DNA of 64,000 nucleotides from positions 4,867 through 68,866 of the forward strand of contig DAOUEL010000020.1 of the NCBI GenBank assembly GCA_034430595.1, in the 5' to 3' direction. The stretch is from E44-bin32 sp034430595 (lineage in GTDB: Bacteria > Chloroflexota > Anaerolineae > Anaerolineales > E44-bin32). Below are positions 52,835-60,244 of the stretch, piece after piece. Under the pieces are notes generated by a model. The model saw only the letters and a list, made by a program, of their open reading frames with translations, was not told the origin of the DNA and ran no database searches. Within the stretch, counting starts at the first letter, position 1. The number at the start of each line of letters is the position of its first letter. Both the position numbers and the translations under genes were made by a program.

Positions 52835-53658
52835 CCTCGGCCGGACGGTCGAACGCGGGGCTGGTTATCAGCAGCGGGAAACGGGAGCTGATCTTCAGCT
52901 CGCCCTTGATGAACAGCGCTGGATTTCTCGGCTTTGGATCCGAAGCCCGGAAGCTGCTTGATCCGGACATGTTGGGCGCCTTTGTCACGGCTCCGGTCAG
53001 CCTGCAACCACGCACGCCAGCCCGCGGACCGCGGGCGGCTGAACTACCAGGCAGCTTCCTTCTGCACACCGGTCTGCCCAATCCGGGACTACGCAGCGTG
53101 CTCGCCCGTGAAGCCCCCTTCTGGTCACAGCTTAAGACTGCGCTCATCCTGCATCTGCTGGTCGATCACCCACAGGATCTAGTCGATGCAGGTCGTTTGT
53201 TAGATGATTTCAAGCGCATCGATGGCATCGAGCTGGGCCTGGAGATCCTACCGCCAGGCCAGGCAGCGGCACTGATCGAACAAGCTCTAAGGATTCAACT
53301 TCCTCTGATCGTGCGCTTGCCGCTCGACTGCCCGCTGGAAGTGTTCCTCACCGTGGAAGCGGCCGGAGCGCAGGCACTTGCCCTTGGCCCACCGCGCGGC
53401 CGGGCGGCCAGGTCAGACGGCAGATCCATCAGCGGGCGGATGTACGGTCCAGCGCTTTTACCCTTACTGCTTGAAAAGTTGAGCCGGCTGCGGTCGCTCA
53501 TCGCATGTCCGCTGATTGCGGGGGCTGGCCTTTTCTCGCCGCCTGATCTCCAACTTGCCTTACAGAACGGTGCAGATGCATTGCAGCTGGACAGTGTACT
53601 CTGGACCCATCCGGAAATTATCAACTCCTTTGAGCCCGGCGCTGGGCACTCCTCGTGA
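52831..53658 (+). CDS. divergent PyrD-like dihydroorotate dehydrogenase homologue
   Basis: A 275-residue TIM-barrel protein coupled to the PyrK-like gene. The N-terminal LIFSSPLMNSAGFLGFGSEA matches the class 1 dihydroorotate dehydrogenase start, and the phosphate-binding end is recognisable (LYGPA-like RMYGPALLPLLLEKL, CPLIAGAGLFSPPDLQLAL, NGADALQLDSVLW). The catalytic loop with Cys/Ser and the NCSCPN-type motif expected in the middle is not visible; the segment KRIDGIELGLEIL replaces it. It may act on another substrate or be a lineage-specific version of the pyrimidine enzyme. A longer frame upstream overlaps the pyrK-like gene and is not used. Confidence 0.72.
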   Translation: MTSAGRSNAGLVISSGKRELIFSSPLMNSAGFLGFGSEARKLLDPDMLGAFVTAPVSLQPRTPARGPRAAELPGSFLLHTGLPNPGLRSVLAREAPFWSQLKTALILHLLVDHPQDLVDAGRLLDDFKRIDGIELGLEILPPGQAAALIEQALRIQLPLIVRLPLDCPLEVFLTVEAAGAQALALGPPRGRAARSDGRSISGRMYGPALLPLLLEKLSRLRSLIACPLIAGAGLFSPPDLQLALQNGADALQLDSVLWTHPEIINSFEPGAGHSS

Positions 53659-53664
53659 GAAATG

Positions 53665-53690
53665 AAAACGCCTGGGATAGACCTCAGGCG
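53665..53690 (-). terminator. terminator of the SelW-dtd unit
   Basis: On the minus strand CGCCTG(A)GG pairs with CCCAGGCG (one bulge) and is followed by TTTTCATTT, 26 bases after the dtd stop. Confidence 0.6.
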
Positions 53691-53716
53691 GGCAGATTGA
53701 GCTATAGATAAAGGGA

Positions 53717-54154
53717 CTATCGTTCCAGAAGGATCGTCAGCGGCCCGTCATTCTCAATATCAACCAGCATATGGGCGCCAAACTCACCCTCCCGTACAAC
53801 AAGATTTTTTTCTCGCAATTTCTGGATGAAGATGTCAAGCAGATGCCGAGCAAGCTCCGGTGGGGCAGCATCTGTAAAGCTTGGCCTGCGGCCTTTGCGG
53901 GTGTCTGCATACAGCGTGAACTGGGAGACGACCAGCACTTCGCCCCCAACCTCGCTAATTGCAAGATTCGTCTTCCCCTGTCCGTCCTCGAAAATCCGCA
54001 GAGCGGCAATTTTCTCGGCCAGCCATTCAGCCTGCTCCGGGAGATCAGCCTGACCAACGCCCAGCAGAATCACCAGCCCTGGACCGATCGCACTGATCTC
54101 CTCACCGGCAACGGTTACCCGTCCGCGCCGTACCCGCTGTAGAACAGCTCGCAT
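53717..54154 (-). CDS. dtd: D-aminoacyl-tRNA deacylase
   Basis: A 145-residue DTD that removes D-amino acids (and glycine mischarged on tRNA-Ala) from tRNA. The two active-site signatures are SQFTLYAD and the Gly-Pro dipeptide motif NDGPLTILLE; the start MRAVLQRV is canonical. I use ATG 54154 rather than a GTG three codons upstream because it matches the family start and the GGAGGG site. The preceding gene on the same strand is the SelW-like selenoprotein, 42 bases away. Confidence 0.95.
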   Translation of the reverse strand: MRAVLQRVRRGRVTVAGEEISAIGPGLVILLGVGQADLPEQAEWLAEKIAALRIFEDGQGKTNLAISEVGGEVLVVSQFTLYADTRKGRRPSFTDAAPPELARHLLDIFIQKLREKNLVVREGEFGAHMLVDIENDGPLTILLER

Positions 54155-54196
54155 CTTCTGCACCCTCCCCCAGGACGCCCGGCGTGGGATCCAGCG

Positions 54197-54439
54197 CTAG
54201 CCCTTCAGGGCTCTTCCCACGATCTCCACCAGTTTCGTCGGTTCGATATGTGCGCCGGTCTCCAGCTTCGAGTAAACCAGTTTCTCGCCGACCTTCACTT
54301 CAAATCGACCGCCGTCAGAGGGGATGAGCTCAATCGAGCTAATCTTGAATTCGAAGGCTTTTAACAGTTCGGCCATCGCACCGATGGCTCTATCGGTATA
54401 GTGTCAAACTGCGCAGTATTCAATCGAAACGGGCTGCAT
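54197..54439 (-). CDS. SelW-like (Rdx family) selenoprotein with CxxU motif
   Basis: An 80-residue protein if TGA at 54406-54404 is read as selenocysteine (Sec12); read as stop it would end after 11 residues. The N-terminal strand and redox motif VSIEYCAVU place C9 and U12 in the CxxU position of SelW/Rdx proteins, which normally read YCxxC or YCxxU. The rest fits the family: GAMAELLKAFEFKISSIELI, then PSDGGRFEVKVGEKLVYSKL. The end LVEIVGRALKG is also typical. AAGGAG lies six bases before the ATG, and a SECIS-like hairpin has its loop 21 bases after the TGA. Rdx proteins are thioredoxin-fold oxidoreductases of uncertain partner. Upstream of dtd, 42 bases apart. Confidence 0.87.
54372..54388 (-). 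promoter_or_regulatory. bacterial SECIS-like element in the SelW-like gene
   Basis: On the minus strand GCCATC pairs perfectly with GATGGC around the loop GGTGC, whose first base is G. The loop starts 21 bases after the TGA, within the known bacterial range. A competing 6-bp hairpin closer to the TGA (loop 12 bases away) is less fitting. Confidence 0.65.
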
Positions 54440-54556
54440 TCGAAACTCCTTCGTTCTGGTTTATATGATGGCTTCATCAGGCACTCGCCCGACGGTAGCG
54501 AGTATAACCGAATCCCGGACAGGTGCTCCAGCAAGCATAAACCAGGCAGCAAATAT

Positions 54557-54586
54557 TTGATGATCGAGCCTGAGTTGTGCGATAAT
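54557..54586 (+). promoter_or_regulatory. promoter of the YtxH-like gene
   Basis: TTGATG (54557-54562), an 18-base spacer and GATAAT (54581-54586), about 18 bases before the ATG, with an AAGGAGGTG ribosome-binding site in between. Confidence 0.45.
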
Positions 54587-54604
54587 GAAACAAGGAGGTG
54601 AACG

Positions 54605-54826
54605 ATGCGTCGCTTTTTCTCGTTCATAAGTGGAGCCATGTGCGGTGCGCTTGTCGGTTCGGTTGTGGCGCTGCTGTTGGCTCCCGCCTCGGGTGAAGAG
54701 CTCCGTGATGAAATTCGTGACCGCACGGTTACATTCCGTGACGAAGTGCGTGAAGCTTACGAAGCACGTGTGGCACAGCTTGAAGCCGAGCTGGACCAGA
54801 TGCGGAGCCGGATCGCAAAATCCTGA
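54605..54826 (+). CDS. YtxH-domain small membrane protein
   Basis: A 73-residue protein with one N-terminal glycine-rich membrane helix (FSFISGAMCGALVGSVVALLLAP) followed by the YtxH hallmark APASGEELRDEIRD and a charged coiled coil (EARVAQLEAELDQMRSRIA). YtxH proteins are stress-related in Bacillus, with unknown mechanism. Strong AAGGAGGTG site. Divergent from the SelW-like gene. Confidence 0.85.
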   Translation: MRRFFSFISGAMCGALVGSVVALLLAPASGEELRDEIRDRTVTFRDEVREAYEARVAQLEAELDQMRSRIAKS

Positions 54827-54851
54827 ATCCTGTACCTGGGGTCGAATCAAA

Positions 54852-54882
54852 AACAGGGCCGGGCGCTTTGCCCGGCCTTGTT
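54852..54882. terminator. bidirectional terminator between YtxH and the metalloprotease genes
   Basis: Eight-bp GC stem GGCCGGGC/GCCCGGCC (54857-54864 with 54870-54877), extended by A/T pairs, with a CTTGTT-type tail. Between convergent genes. Confidence 0.7.
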
Positions 54883-54911
54883 GAGTTTAAGCTTGACCAG
54901 CCGCCTTTGGC

Positions 54912-56936
54912 TCAGGGATCGATCTGGAACTCGTAAGGCGCCGGCTGCCAGGTATGCCGGGCCATGCCAATTACAACCAGGTAGGCTGGTTGCCTACCAT
55001 CACCCAACTCAAGAGTGACCTGCGCCTGATTGTACTCATCGAGCGGGATGAACATGACGCTCGGATCGGCACCAGCTTTTACGAAGGCTACGCTGTATTC
55101 CTGCGGCAGGCGGTTGTACAGCCGTACGAAACCGGAGGCATCCCAACCGCCCTCCCCACCCTCAAAATCCTCTGTGTATCCGATCGCATCGAGCGAGAGA
55201 TCATCCAGTAACAGCCCATCACCGTTCACAGCTGCATCGGTGATGTACTCAAAGCGCAGCAGGATCTTTTCTCCGATGAAGGGCGTCAGGTCAACCGACT
55301 CCTCGATCCAGACCGGATCTGAGCCGCCCCCGCTGAATCCAGTGTAGGCCCATCCGTAGGAGTTGCCGGATTGATCCTCATCCGTGCCGGAAGGCGTTTC
55401 AAGAATCTGCCAGGTTTGGCCGTCATCATGTGAGACTTCCAGATAGAGATAGTCCCAGCCCTGTTCGATATCGTACCAAACCCAATAGTTCAACTCAGCC
55501 GAGGCTGCAGCCTTCGTCAGGTCGAACTTACGCGTGAGCATCATGTCCGACTCGTCACCCCGGTTGGACCAAAAGGCGAAGTCCCCGGAGTGGGGTGCCG
55601 CTCCAAGTACGGGCACATCCGATGCACCGTCAAAGGTAAGCGTGTAGTTGCCCTGACACTGGATGCGTATGTAGTCGATGCCGTACTGCTCCACCTGGTC
55701 GGCGCTCCTGCTAAAGGGACACTCGTCTACAGTCTGCGACTCTTGCATAACCGGTGGATTGTAGGATGAGTAGCTGTAGCGGCCGTCTGCGAAACCGGGA
55801 TCATTGACCAGCATCGCAACCGCCCAATCGCGAAAGACATCATCGGCAGATAGCGCTTGGCTTCCACCGGGCTCGCGCAGATCAAGCTCCTGCAAGATAT
55901 CATCGACCGAATCGAGTCCGTTGTTGGCATCCGCCACCAGGGCTTTGGTCGCATCGGAGCCGAAACGATCGAGGAAGTAGGTCACGAACAAGAATGATTG
56001 ACCGTAGTGCGTGCCGCCGTAGGTCGGCCAGTAGGTAAGCGGAATGTCCGTATCCTCGCTATAGGCGAAATCCCAGCCGCCTACGTCGAAGCCGTTCAGG
56101 TGCGCTGCCAGCTCCGAAAATCCCTCATTCAGCCATGATTGCTCATTCCGGTCCAGGTTCCAGTGGATCATGTGCTGGAATTCGTGCGCCAGCACGCTGG
56201 CTGTGTATTCTTCCCACAGCTCGACATTGTCCGCGCTGATGTAGAACATCTCATGCGCGTTTGAATAGGGATGCGCCAGGGGGGAGAGCTCGTCGGCCGG
56301 CGAATAATATCCGGCAACGGAAGTCCCGAGGTTGCGAGCGAAAAGGATATACAGATGGACATCACCATCTACGCCAGGTGACCACTCGCTGCCGAAGAAC
56401 TCACGATCGGTGGGATAAATCTTCTCTTCGAATTCGTCGACCAGGGATACCACGTCACCCCGGTCGTATTTCACACCATTTTCAATCCAGAAATAGACAT
56501 GCTCAGTCGCGTACACAAGCTCGGCGTCGATTTCGAAGTTCTCAATGGTATCGACATTACTGACCCAGAATTTCTTCACGCTGCCGACGGGGATCGCTTC
56601 AGCATCCGTAGCGACGATTCGCGGCACATCCGGCAGCCCCCGCAGGCGTTCAGCCAGCTCGATCGGATCGTTGATCGGCACAATCGTATCTTCCAGCTGG
56701 CGCAGCGTCGCCTGGGAAAGATCCTGATTAAGGGGGACTTCAGAAGGCCGGACAACCGGCGTCCGGGTCGCTTCGATGGCTGCCTGTGTAGGTTCTGACG
56801 TGATTACTTGATCGGACACGGTCCGGCGTACCCAGCGGTACGCAACCAGCCCAACGCCCAGGCAGCCCAAGCAGAGCGCCATCGTCACAGCAAGCGCGAT
56901 GAAAAACCAATGAACATTCGAACGACCTTCGGACAC
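54912..56936 (-). CDS. membrane-anchored gluzincin metalloprotease, immune inhibitor A-like
   Basis: A 674-residue surface protease. After one membrane helix (WFFIALAVTMALCLGCLGVGLVAY) comes a Thr/Pro-containing linker and a catalytic domain with HEFQHMIHW (HExxH) followed by the NEGFSELAAH motif whose Glu is the third zinc ligand. The C-terminal part has the beta-sandwich modules seen in InhA/M6-like enzymes (DYLYLEVSHDDGQTW, LRFEYITDAAVNGDG). It probably degrades extracellular protein. I start at GTG 56936, which has GGAGG seven bases upstream; an ATG 15 codons earlier is open but lacks a site. Convergent with the YtxH gene. Confidence 0.88.
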   Translation of the reverse strand: MSEGRSNVHWFFIALAVTMALCLGCLGVGLVAYRWVRRTVSDQVITSEPTQAAIEATRTPVVRPSEVPLNQDLSQATLRQLEDTIVPINDPIELAERLRGLPDVPRIVATDAEAIPVGSVKKFWVSNVDTIENFEIDAELVYATEHVYFWIENGVKYDRGDVVSLVDEFEEKIYPTDREFFGSEWSPGVDGDVHLYILFARNLGTSVAGYYSPADELSPLAHPYSNAHEMFYISADNVELWEEYTASVLAHEFQHMIHWNLDRNEQSWLNEGFSELAAHLNGFDVGGWDFAYSEDTDIPLTYWPTYGGTHYGQSFLFVTYFLDRFGSDATKALVADANNGLDSVDDILQELDLREPGGSQALSADDVFRDWAVAMLVNDPGFADGRYSYSSYNPPVMQESQTVDECPFSRSADQVEQYGIDYIRIQCQGNYTLTFDGASDVPVLGAAPHSGDFAFWSNRGDESDMMLTRKFDLTKAAASAELNYWVWYDIEQGWDYLYLEVSHDDGQTWQILETPSGTDEDQSGNSYGWAYTGFSGGGSDPVWIEESVDLTPFIGEKILLRFEYITDAAVNGDGLLLDDLSLDAIGYTEDFEGGEGGWDASGFVRLYNRLPQEYSVAFVKAGADPSVMFIPLDEYNQAQVTLELGDGRQPAYLVVIGMARHTWQPAPYEFQIDP

Positions 56937-57022
56937 AATCCTACCTCCGGGACGAAAAATGATGGCTTTGATTATATCCAATCAGGAGTGAAATCGAACC
57001 TGGAACTCAGGTCCAGGGTGAA

Positions 57023-58456
57023 TTAGCTGCGGCTTGCAACGAAGGTCGAATCATCAGGCCGCACAATTGGAAGCTGGACCGTGAAGCGGCTGCCCCGTCC
57101 GGGCTCGCTTTGAGCCACCAGCTTTCCACCGTGATTGCTCACGATTTCGCGCGAAATTGCCAGGCCCAGGCCAGCTCCCCGATCTCCCCCGCCTGGTCTG
57201 GCTTTATCCAGCTGGTAAAACCGCTCGAAGATGCGCGAAAGCTCGTCTGCTGGAATTCCAGGCCCGCGGTCATCGACATGAACAGAAACCCAGCCCGCGG
57301 CCTGTTCTCCCCATACCGTCACCTGCGCACCCGCGGGCGTATGCTTGATCGCGTTGTCGAGCAGGTTGGTGAACACCTGGGCCAGACGATCGCCATCTCC
57401 GATGATCAAGGGCAAATCGAGCTGGCCAATCTTGACCTGGACCTGCGCTTCGTCTGCCCGGACGGCCAGCCGCTCACGGATGGACAGCAGCAGAGCCTTG
57501 AGGTCAATTTGCTCTCGCTTGAAATGAATCTGACCGGCGTCCAGACGCGCCAGGTCCAGCAGGTCTTCCACCAGCCGCCGGAGGCGGTTCGCCTCATCGT
57601 AAATCACGTGGGCAGCGTGTTCCCGCTCAGCCTTATCTTCGACCGTCCCATCCAGGATCGCCTGAGCAAAACCTTGAATGGAGGTGAGCGGTGTCTTCAG
57701 TTCATGCGAGACGTTGGCGACGAAATCACGCAGCGATTGCTGGCTCGATTGCACCCGAGCCGCCATGCTGTTGAACGCCTGGCCCAGATTCCGCACCTCC
57801 TGGGGTCCGATTAAATCGAGGCGAGTGAAATCTCCATCTGCGATTTGGCGTGAAGCCAGCGTGATGCGATCCAGTGGACCGGCCACCCAGCGGGCGATCA
57901 AATAGGAAAGGAGGATGGCCAGCAACAGTGCCACCCCGCTGGCCTGCAGCAGCGGACGCAGGAGAGCTTCGTCTCCCAGTGTGCGCAGGGTTAAAAGCCG
58001 CGGGCGAGGTATGGCCAGCATCAGCGCATCGTTATCGGCCAGCGGCCGGCTGATGTAAATCCACTGCCGGCGATCAACCGCCCGCAATGTGCCCTGGTCA
58101 GGGATCGCACCGCTCACCAATGCCTGTAGATCAGAGCTGGACCAACCAGACTGAGTCGGGCGGCTGTCACCTAGTACCTCGCCGGTCGAAGTGATAATCA
58201 GGACCCGGGCTCCGATGGCCTGGTCGATTCGTTCCACCGCGGCCTGCTGCTCCTGATCTGATAAGCGCAGCAGCAGCCGGCCTTGACCCCGTTCAAGTAG
58301 AAGCGGCAAACTGGAATTAAGCTGTGCTAACGCACGCTGTTCAACTGCAGGAGAACGAAGCAGGATTAACAATAAGCTCGCGCCCACCAGCAGCAGGACC
58401 ATGCCGGATGCCAGCAAGTACGTCAGGAATAAGCGCGATTGGAGCGAGCGGAACAT
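57023..58456 (-). CDS. sensor histidine kinase
   Basis: A 477-residue membrane kinase, partner of the response regulator encoded six bases upstream. Two membrane helices (about residues 8-32 and 172-192) flank an extracytoplasmic sensor of about 135 residues. Then come HAMP (PLDRITLASRQIADGDFTRL), HisKA with H251 in NVSHELKTPL, N-box NLLDNAIKHTPAG, G1 DRGPGIP and G2 GAGLGLAISREIV. The sensor has no family I recognise. All catalytic boxes are intact. Confidence 0.94.
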   Translation of the reverse strand: MFRSLQSRLFLTYLLASGMVLLLVGASLLLILLRSPAVEQRALAQLNSSLPLLLERGQGRLLLRLSDQEQQAAVERIDQAIGARVLIITSTGEVLGDSRPTQSGWSSSDLQALVSGAIPDQGTLRAVDRRQWIYISRPLADNDALMLAIPRPRLLTLRTLGDEALLRPLLQASGVALLLAILLSYLIARWVAGPLDRITLASRQIADGDFTRLDLIGPQEVRNLGQAFNSMAARVQSSQQSLRDFVANVSHELKTPLTSIQGFAQAILDGTVEDKAEREHAAHVIYDEANRLRRLVEDLLDLARLDAGQIHFKREQIDLKALLLSIRERLAVRADEAQVQVKIGQLDLPLIIGDGDRLAQVFTNLLDNAIKHTPAGAQVTVWGEQAAGWVSVHVDDRGPGIPADELSRIFERFYQLDKARPGGGDRGAGLGLAISREIVSNHGGKLVAQSEPGRGSRFTVQLPIVRPDDSTFVASRS

Positions 58457-58462
58457 CCGGCC

Positions 58463-59143
58463 TCACGTGACAAGCTTGTATCCGATTCCGGTGACGGTCT
58501 CGATGCGCACAGATGCGCTTTGCTGCAGTCTTTTACGGAGATGGGCAACATGAACATCTACCGTGCGCGTCTGGCCGTAGAAATCGTAGCCCCAGGCCAG
58601 GTTCAGGAGCTGCTCGCGGCTCAGCACGGCACCCTTATGCTCCGCCAGCGCCAGCAGCAGGTCAAATTCCTTGGTGCGCAGATCGACCTTTTCCCCTGCG
58701 ACGGTCAATTCTCTGCCGGCCGGGTCGATGGTCACATCCCCCAGGTGAATTGAGGCACCGCTTGTTTCCGCCTTCCTTTCGCTGCGCCGCAGGATTGCCT
58801 TCACCCGGGCAACGAGCTCACGTGGGTTAAAGGGCTTTGTGAGGTAATCATCGGCGCCAAGCTCCAGCCCGACGATCTTGTCAATGTCCTCATCCCGGGC
58901 TGTGAGCATGATGATCGGCACATCACTCTCCGCCCGCACCCGACGGCAGACTTCAAAGCCGTCCAGCTCGGGAAGCATGATATCAAGCACGACCAGTGCT
59001 GGATCAAGTTCGTGAACAGCGTTTATCGCGTCAACCCCATTGTAGGCGGCTTCGATCCTGTACCCGTCCCTTTCGAGGTACAGCCGCGCCAGGTCGACGA
59101 TGTTGACTTCATCGTCTACCAGCAGAACCAGTTCACCTGCCAT
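58463..59143 (-). CDS. OmpR-family response regulator
   Basis: A 226-residue regulator with a receiver (acidic pair DDE at 10-12, phospho-acceptor D54 in VVLDIMLPELDG, Thr and Lys in MLTARDE and YLTKPF) and a winged-helix OmpR/PhoB DNA-binding domain (LRTKEFDLLLALAEHKGAVLS, TVDVHVAHLRKRL). Paired with the downstream kinase. The signal and target genes are not evident from the window. Confidence 0.95.
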   Translation of the reverse strand: MAGELVLLVDDEVNIVDLARLYLERDGYRIEAAYNGVDAINAVHELDPALVVLDIMLPELDGFEVCRRVRAESDVPIIMLTARDEDIDKIVGLELGADDYLTKPFNPRELVARVKAILRRSERKAETSGASIHLGDVTIDPAGRELTVAGEKVDLRTKEFDLLLALAEHKGAVLSREQLLNLAWGYDFYGQTRTVDVHVAHLRKRLQQSASVRIETVTGIGYKLVT

Positions 59144-59171
59144 GCCGTGCCCTCGTGACTCTTAAAGCTGC

Positions 59172-59564
59172 TCAGGGTTGGCGCAGTGCGATTGCTTCGA
59201 TTTCCACCGCCCCGTTTTTTGGCAGTGCTGCGACCTGGACGGTTGACCTGGCCGGAGGCTCGTTGGGAAAGAATTCTGCATATACGGCATTCATTTTTGC
59301 GAATTCCGCAAGATCCTGCATGAAGACGGTCGTTTTAACTACAGTAGCCAGGCTGGCCCCTCCGGCAAGCAGGACCTGTTCCAGGTTTTTCAAGGCTTGA
59401 CGTGTTTGGCCTTCAATACCGCCAGCGGCGAATTCTCCACTGCCCGGGTCAATTCCCAGGCTGCCGGAGGCGAAGATCAGGCCTTCTGTTCCGATGCCGG
59501 CCGAGTAAGGACCAATCGCCGCCGGGGCTTTATCCGTGACAATCATTTTTCTTATCGTAGCCAT
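59172..59564 (-). CDS. ridA: RidA-family reactive enamine/imine deaminase
   Basis: A 130-residue RidA-type protein that hydrolyses reactive 2-aminoacrylate and related imines from PLP enzymes. Family markers include YSAGIGTEGLIFASGSLGIDP, the catalytic Arg in PPARSTVQVAALP and the end VEIEAIAL. Length fits the family. GGAGG lies upstream of the ATG. Same strand as the two-component genes, 28 bases before the regulator gene, so possibly co-transcribed. Confidence 0.93.
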   Translation of the reverse strand: MATIRKMIVTDKAPAAIGPYSAGIGTEGLIFASGSLGIDPGSGEFAAGGIEGQTRQALKNLEQVLLAGGASLATVVKTTVFMQDLAEFAKMNAVYAEFFPNEPPARSTVQVAALPKNGAVEIEAIALRQP

Positions 59565-59648
59565 TGTGGTCTGCCTCCAGGGTTAATTATCTGACCTCGC
59601 GATTGTATGCGGGCTGTTACCGGGATGCAAAAAGCTTGTAAGGAGGTC

Positions 59649-60191
59649 TCAGCTCGAAGGAACAGAAACGAAATAGCGATCCAATTCCCAACGCACAGGG
59701 TTTTCGACAATGTAGCGACGGATCCGATTCAAATCCTGCTCATTTCGAATGATGTGTTCGAAGTAACTTCTCTGCCAGATTCGAAACGAAGAATCGCATT
59801 TTTTCTCTCTGCAAATACGCGTCACTGCTGATTTGAAAGTACGCACAATTGTTGACAGCGACCTGGGATTCGCCGCGCCGAATCGACGTGTAGGGGCACG
59901 ATATATCGTGCCCCTACGGCCATCATTCTTGATTTCGAGAATTCCATGAACATGATTAGGCATGATCATAAAAACATCTAAAGCTACAAAACCAAAATGC
60001 GCAGGCAATTGGGTCCAGCAACTTTGGATAATCCTGCCAATATCAGACAATAAAACCTGGCCGAATTCCACTCTTCCGAAAATATATTTCCGCCTGTACG
60101 CGCAAATCGTGACGAAATACGCCCCGGGGAGGGCGTAATCGTAACCCGGCAGGCGTACCGATCGCCGGCCGCGTTTTTCAAGGTCTGACAT
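59649..60191 (-). CDS. REP-associated tyrosine transposase (RAYT, Y1 family)
   Basis: A 180-residue single-strand DNA transposase of the IS200/IS605-like Y1 group domesticated with REP palindromes. Motifs are YDYALPGAYFVTICAYRR, the HUH pair MPNHVHGIL, and the catalytic-tyrosine helix NRIRRYIVENPVRW; WQRSYFEHIIRNEQ is typical of RAYTs. A REP palindrome (59890-59917) lies inside the coding sequence in frame, adding GRRGTIYRAPTRR. The gene lies directly after leuS on the same strand. The frame is open and all motifs are intact, so it may be active. Confidence 0.9.
   Translation of the reverse strand: MSDLEKRGRRSVRLPGYDYALPGAYFVTICAYRRKYIFGRVEFGQVLLSDIGRIIQSCWTQLPAHFGFVALDVFMIMPNHVHGILEIKNDGRRGTIYRAPTRRFGAANPRSLSTIVRTFKSAVTRICREKKCDSSFRIWQRSYFEHIIRNEQDLNRIRRYIVENPVRWELDRYFVSVPSS
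59890..59917. repeat. REP palindrome copy 3, inside the RAYT gene
   Basis: A perfect 12-bp stem (GTAGGGGCACGA) around a TATA loop, identical in its arms to the copy at 41029. It is translated in frame as part of the transposase. Confidence 0.85.
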
Positions 60192-60213
60192 GAATACTGT
60201 CCCCTCGTTGGTA

Positions 60214-60243
60214 TCAGGGGCTCGGTGCTGCCGGGCCCCTACC
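60214..60243. repeat. REP-like variant hairpin between leuS and the RAYT gene
   Basis: GGGGCTCGG pairs with CCGGGCCCC (one G-T pair) around TGCTG; the ends resemble the REP GTAGGGGC/GCCCCTAC but are imperfect. It sits one base past the leuS stop on the minus strand and may act as its terminator or be a decayed REP. Confidence 0.45.
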
Positions 60244-60244
60244 T

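Noticed and set aside
54386..54398. Alternative SECIS hairpin ACCGAT/ATCGGT in the SelW-like gene
   Set aside because: Its loop would be only 12 bases after the TGA, closer than known bacterial SECIS elements; the hairpin at 54372-54388 fits better.
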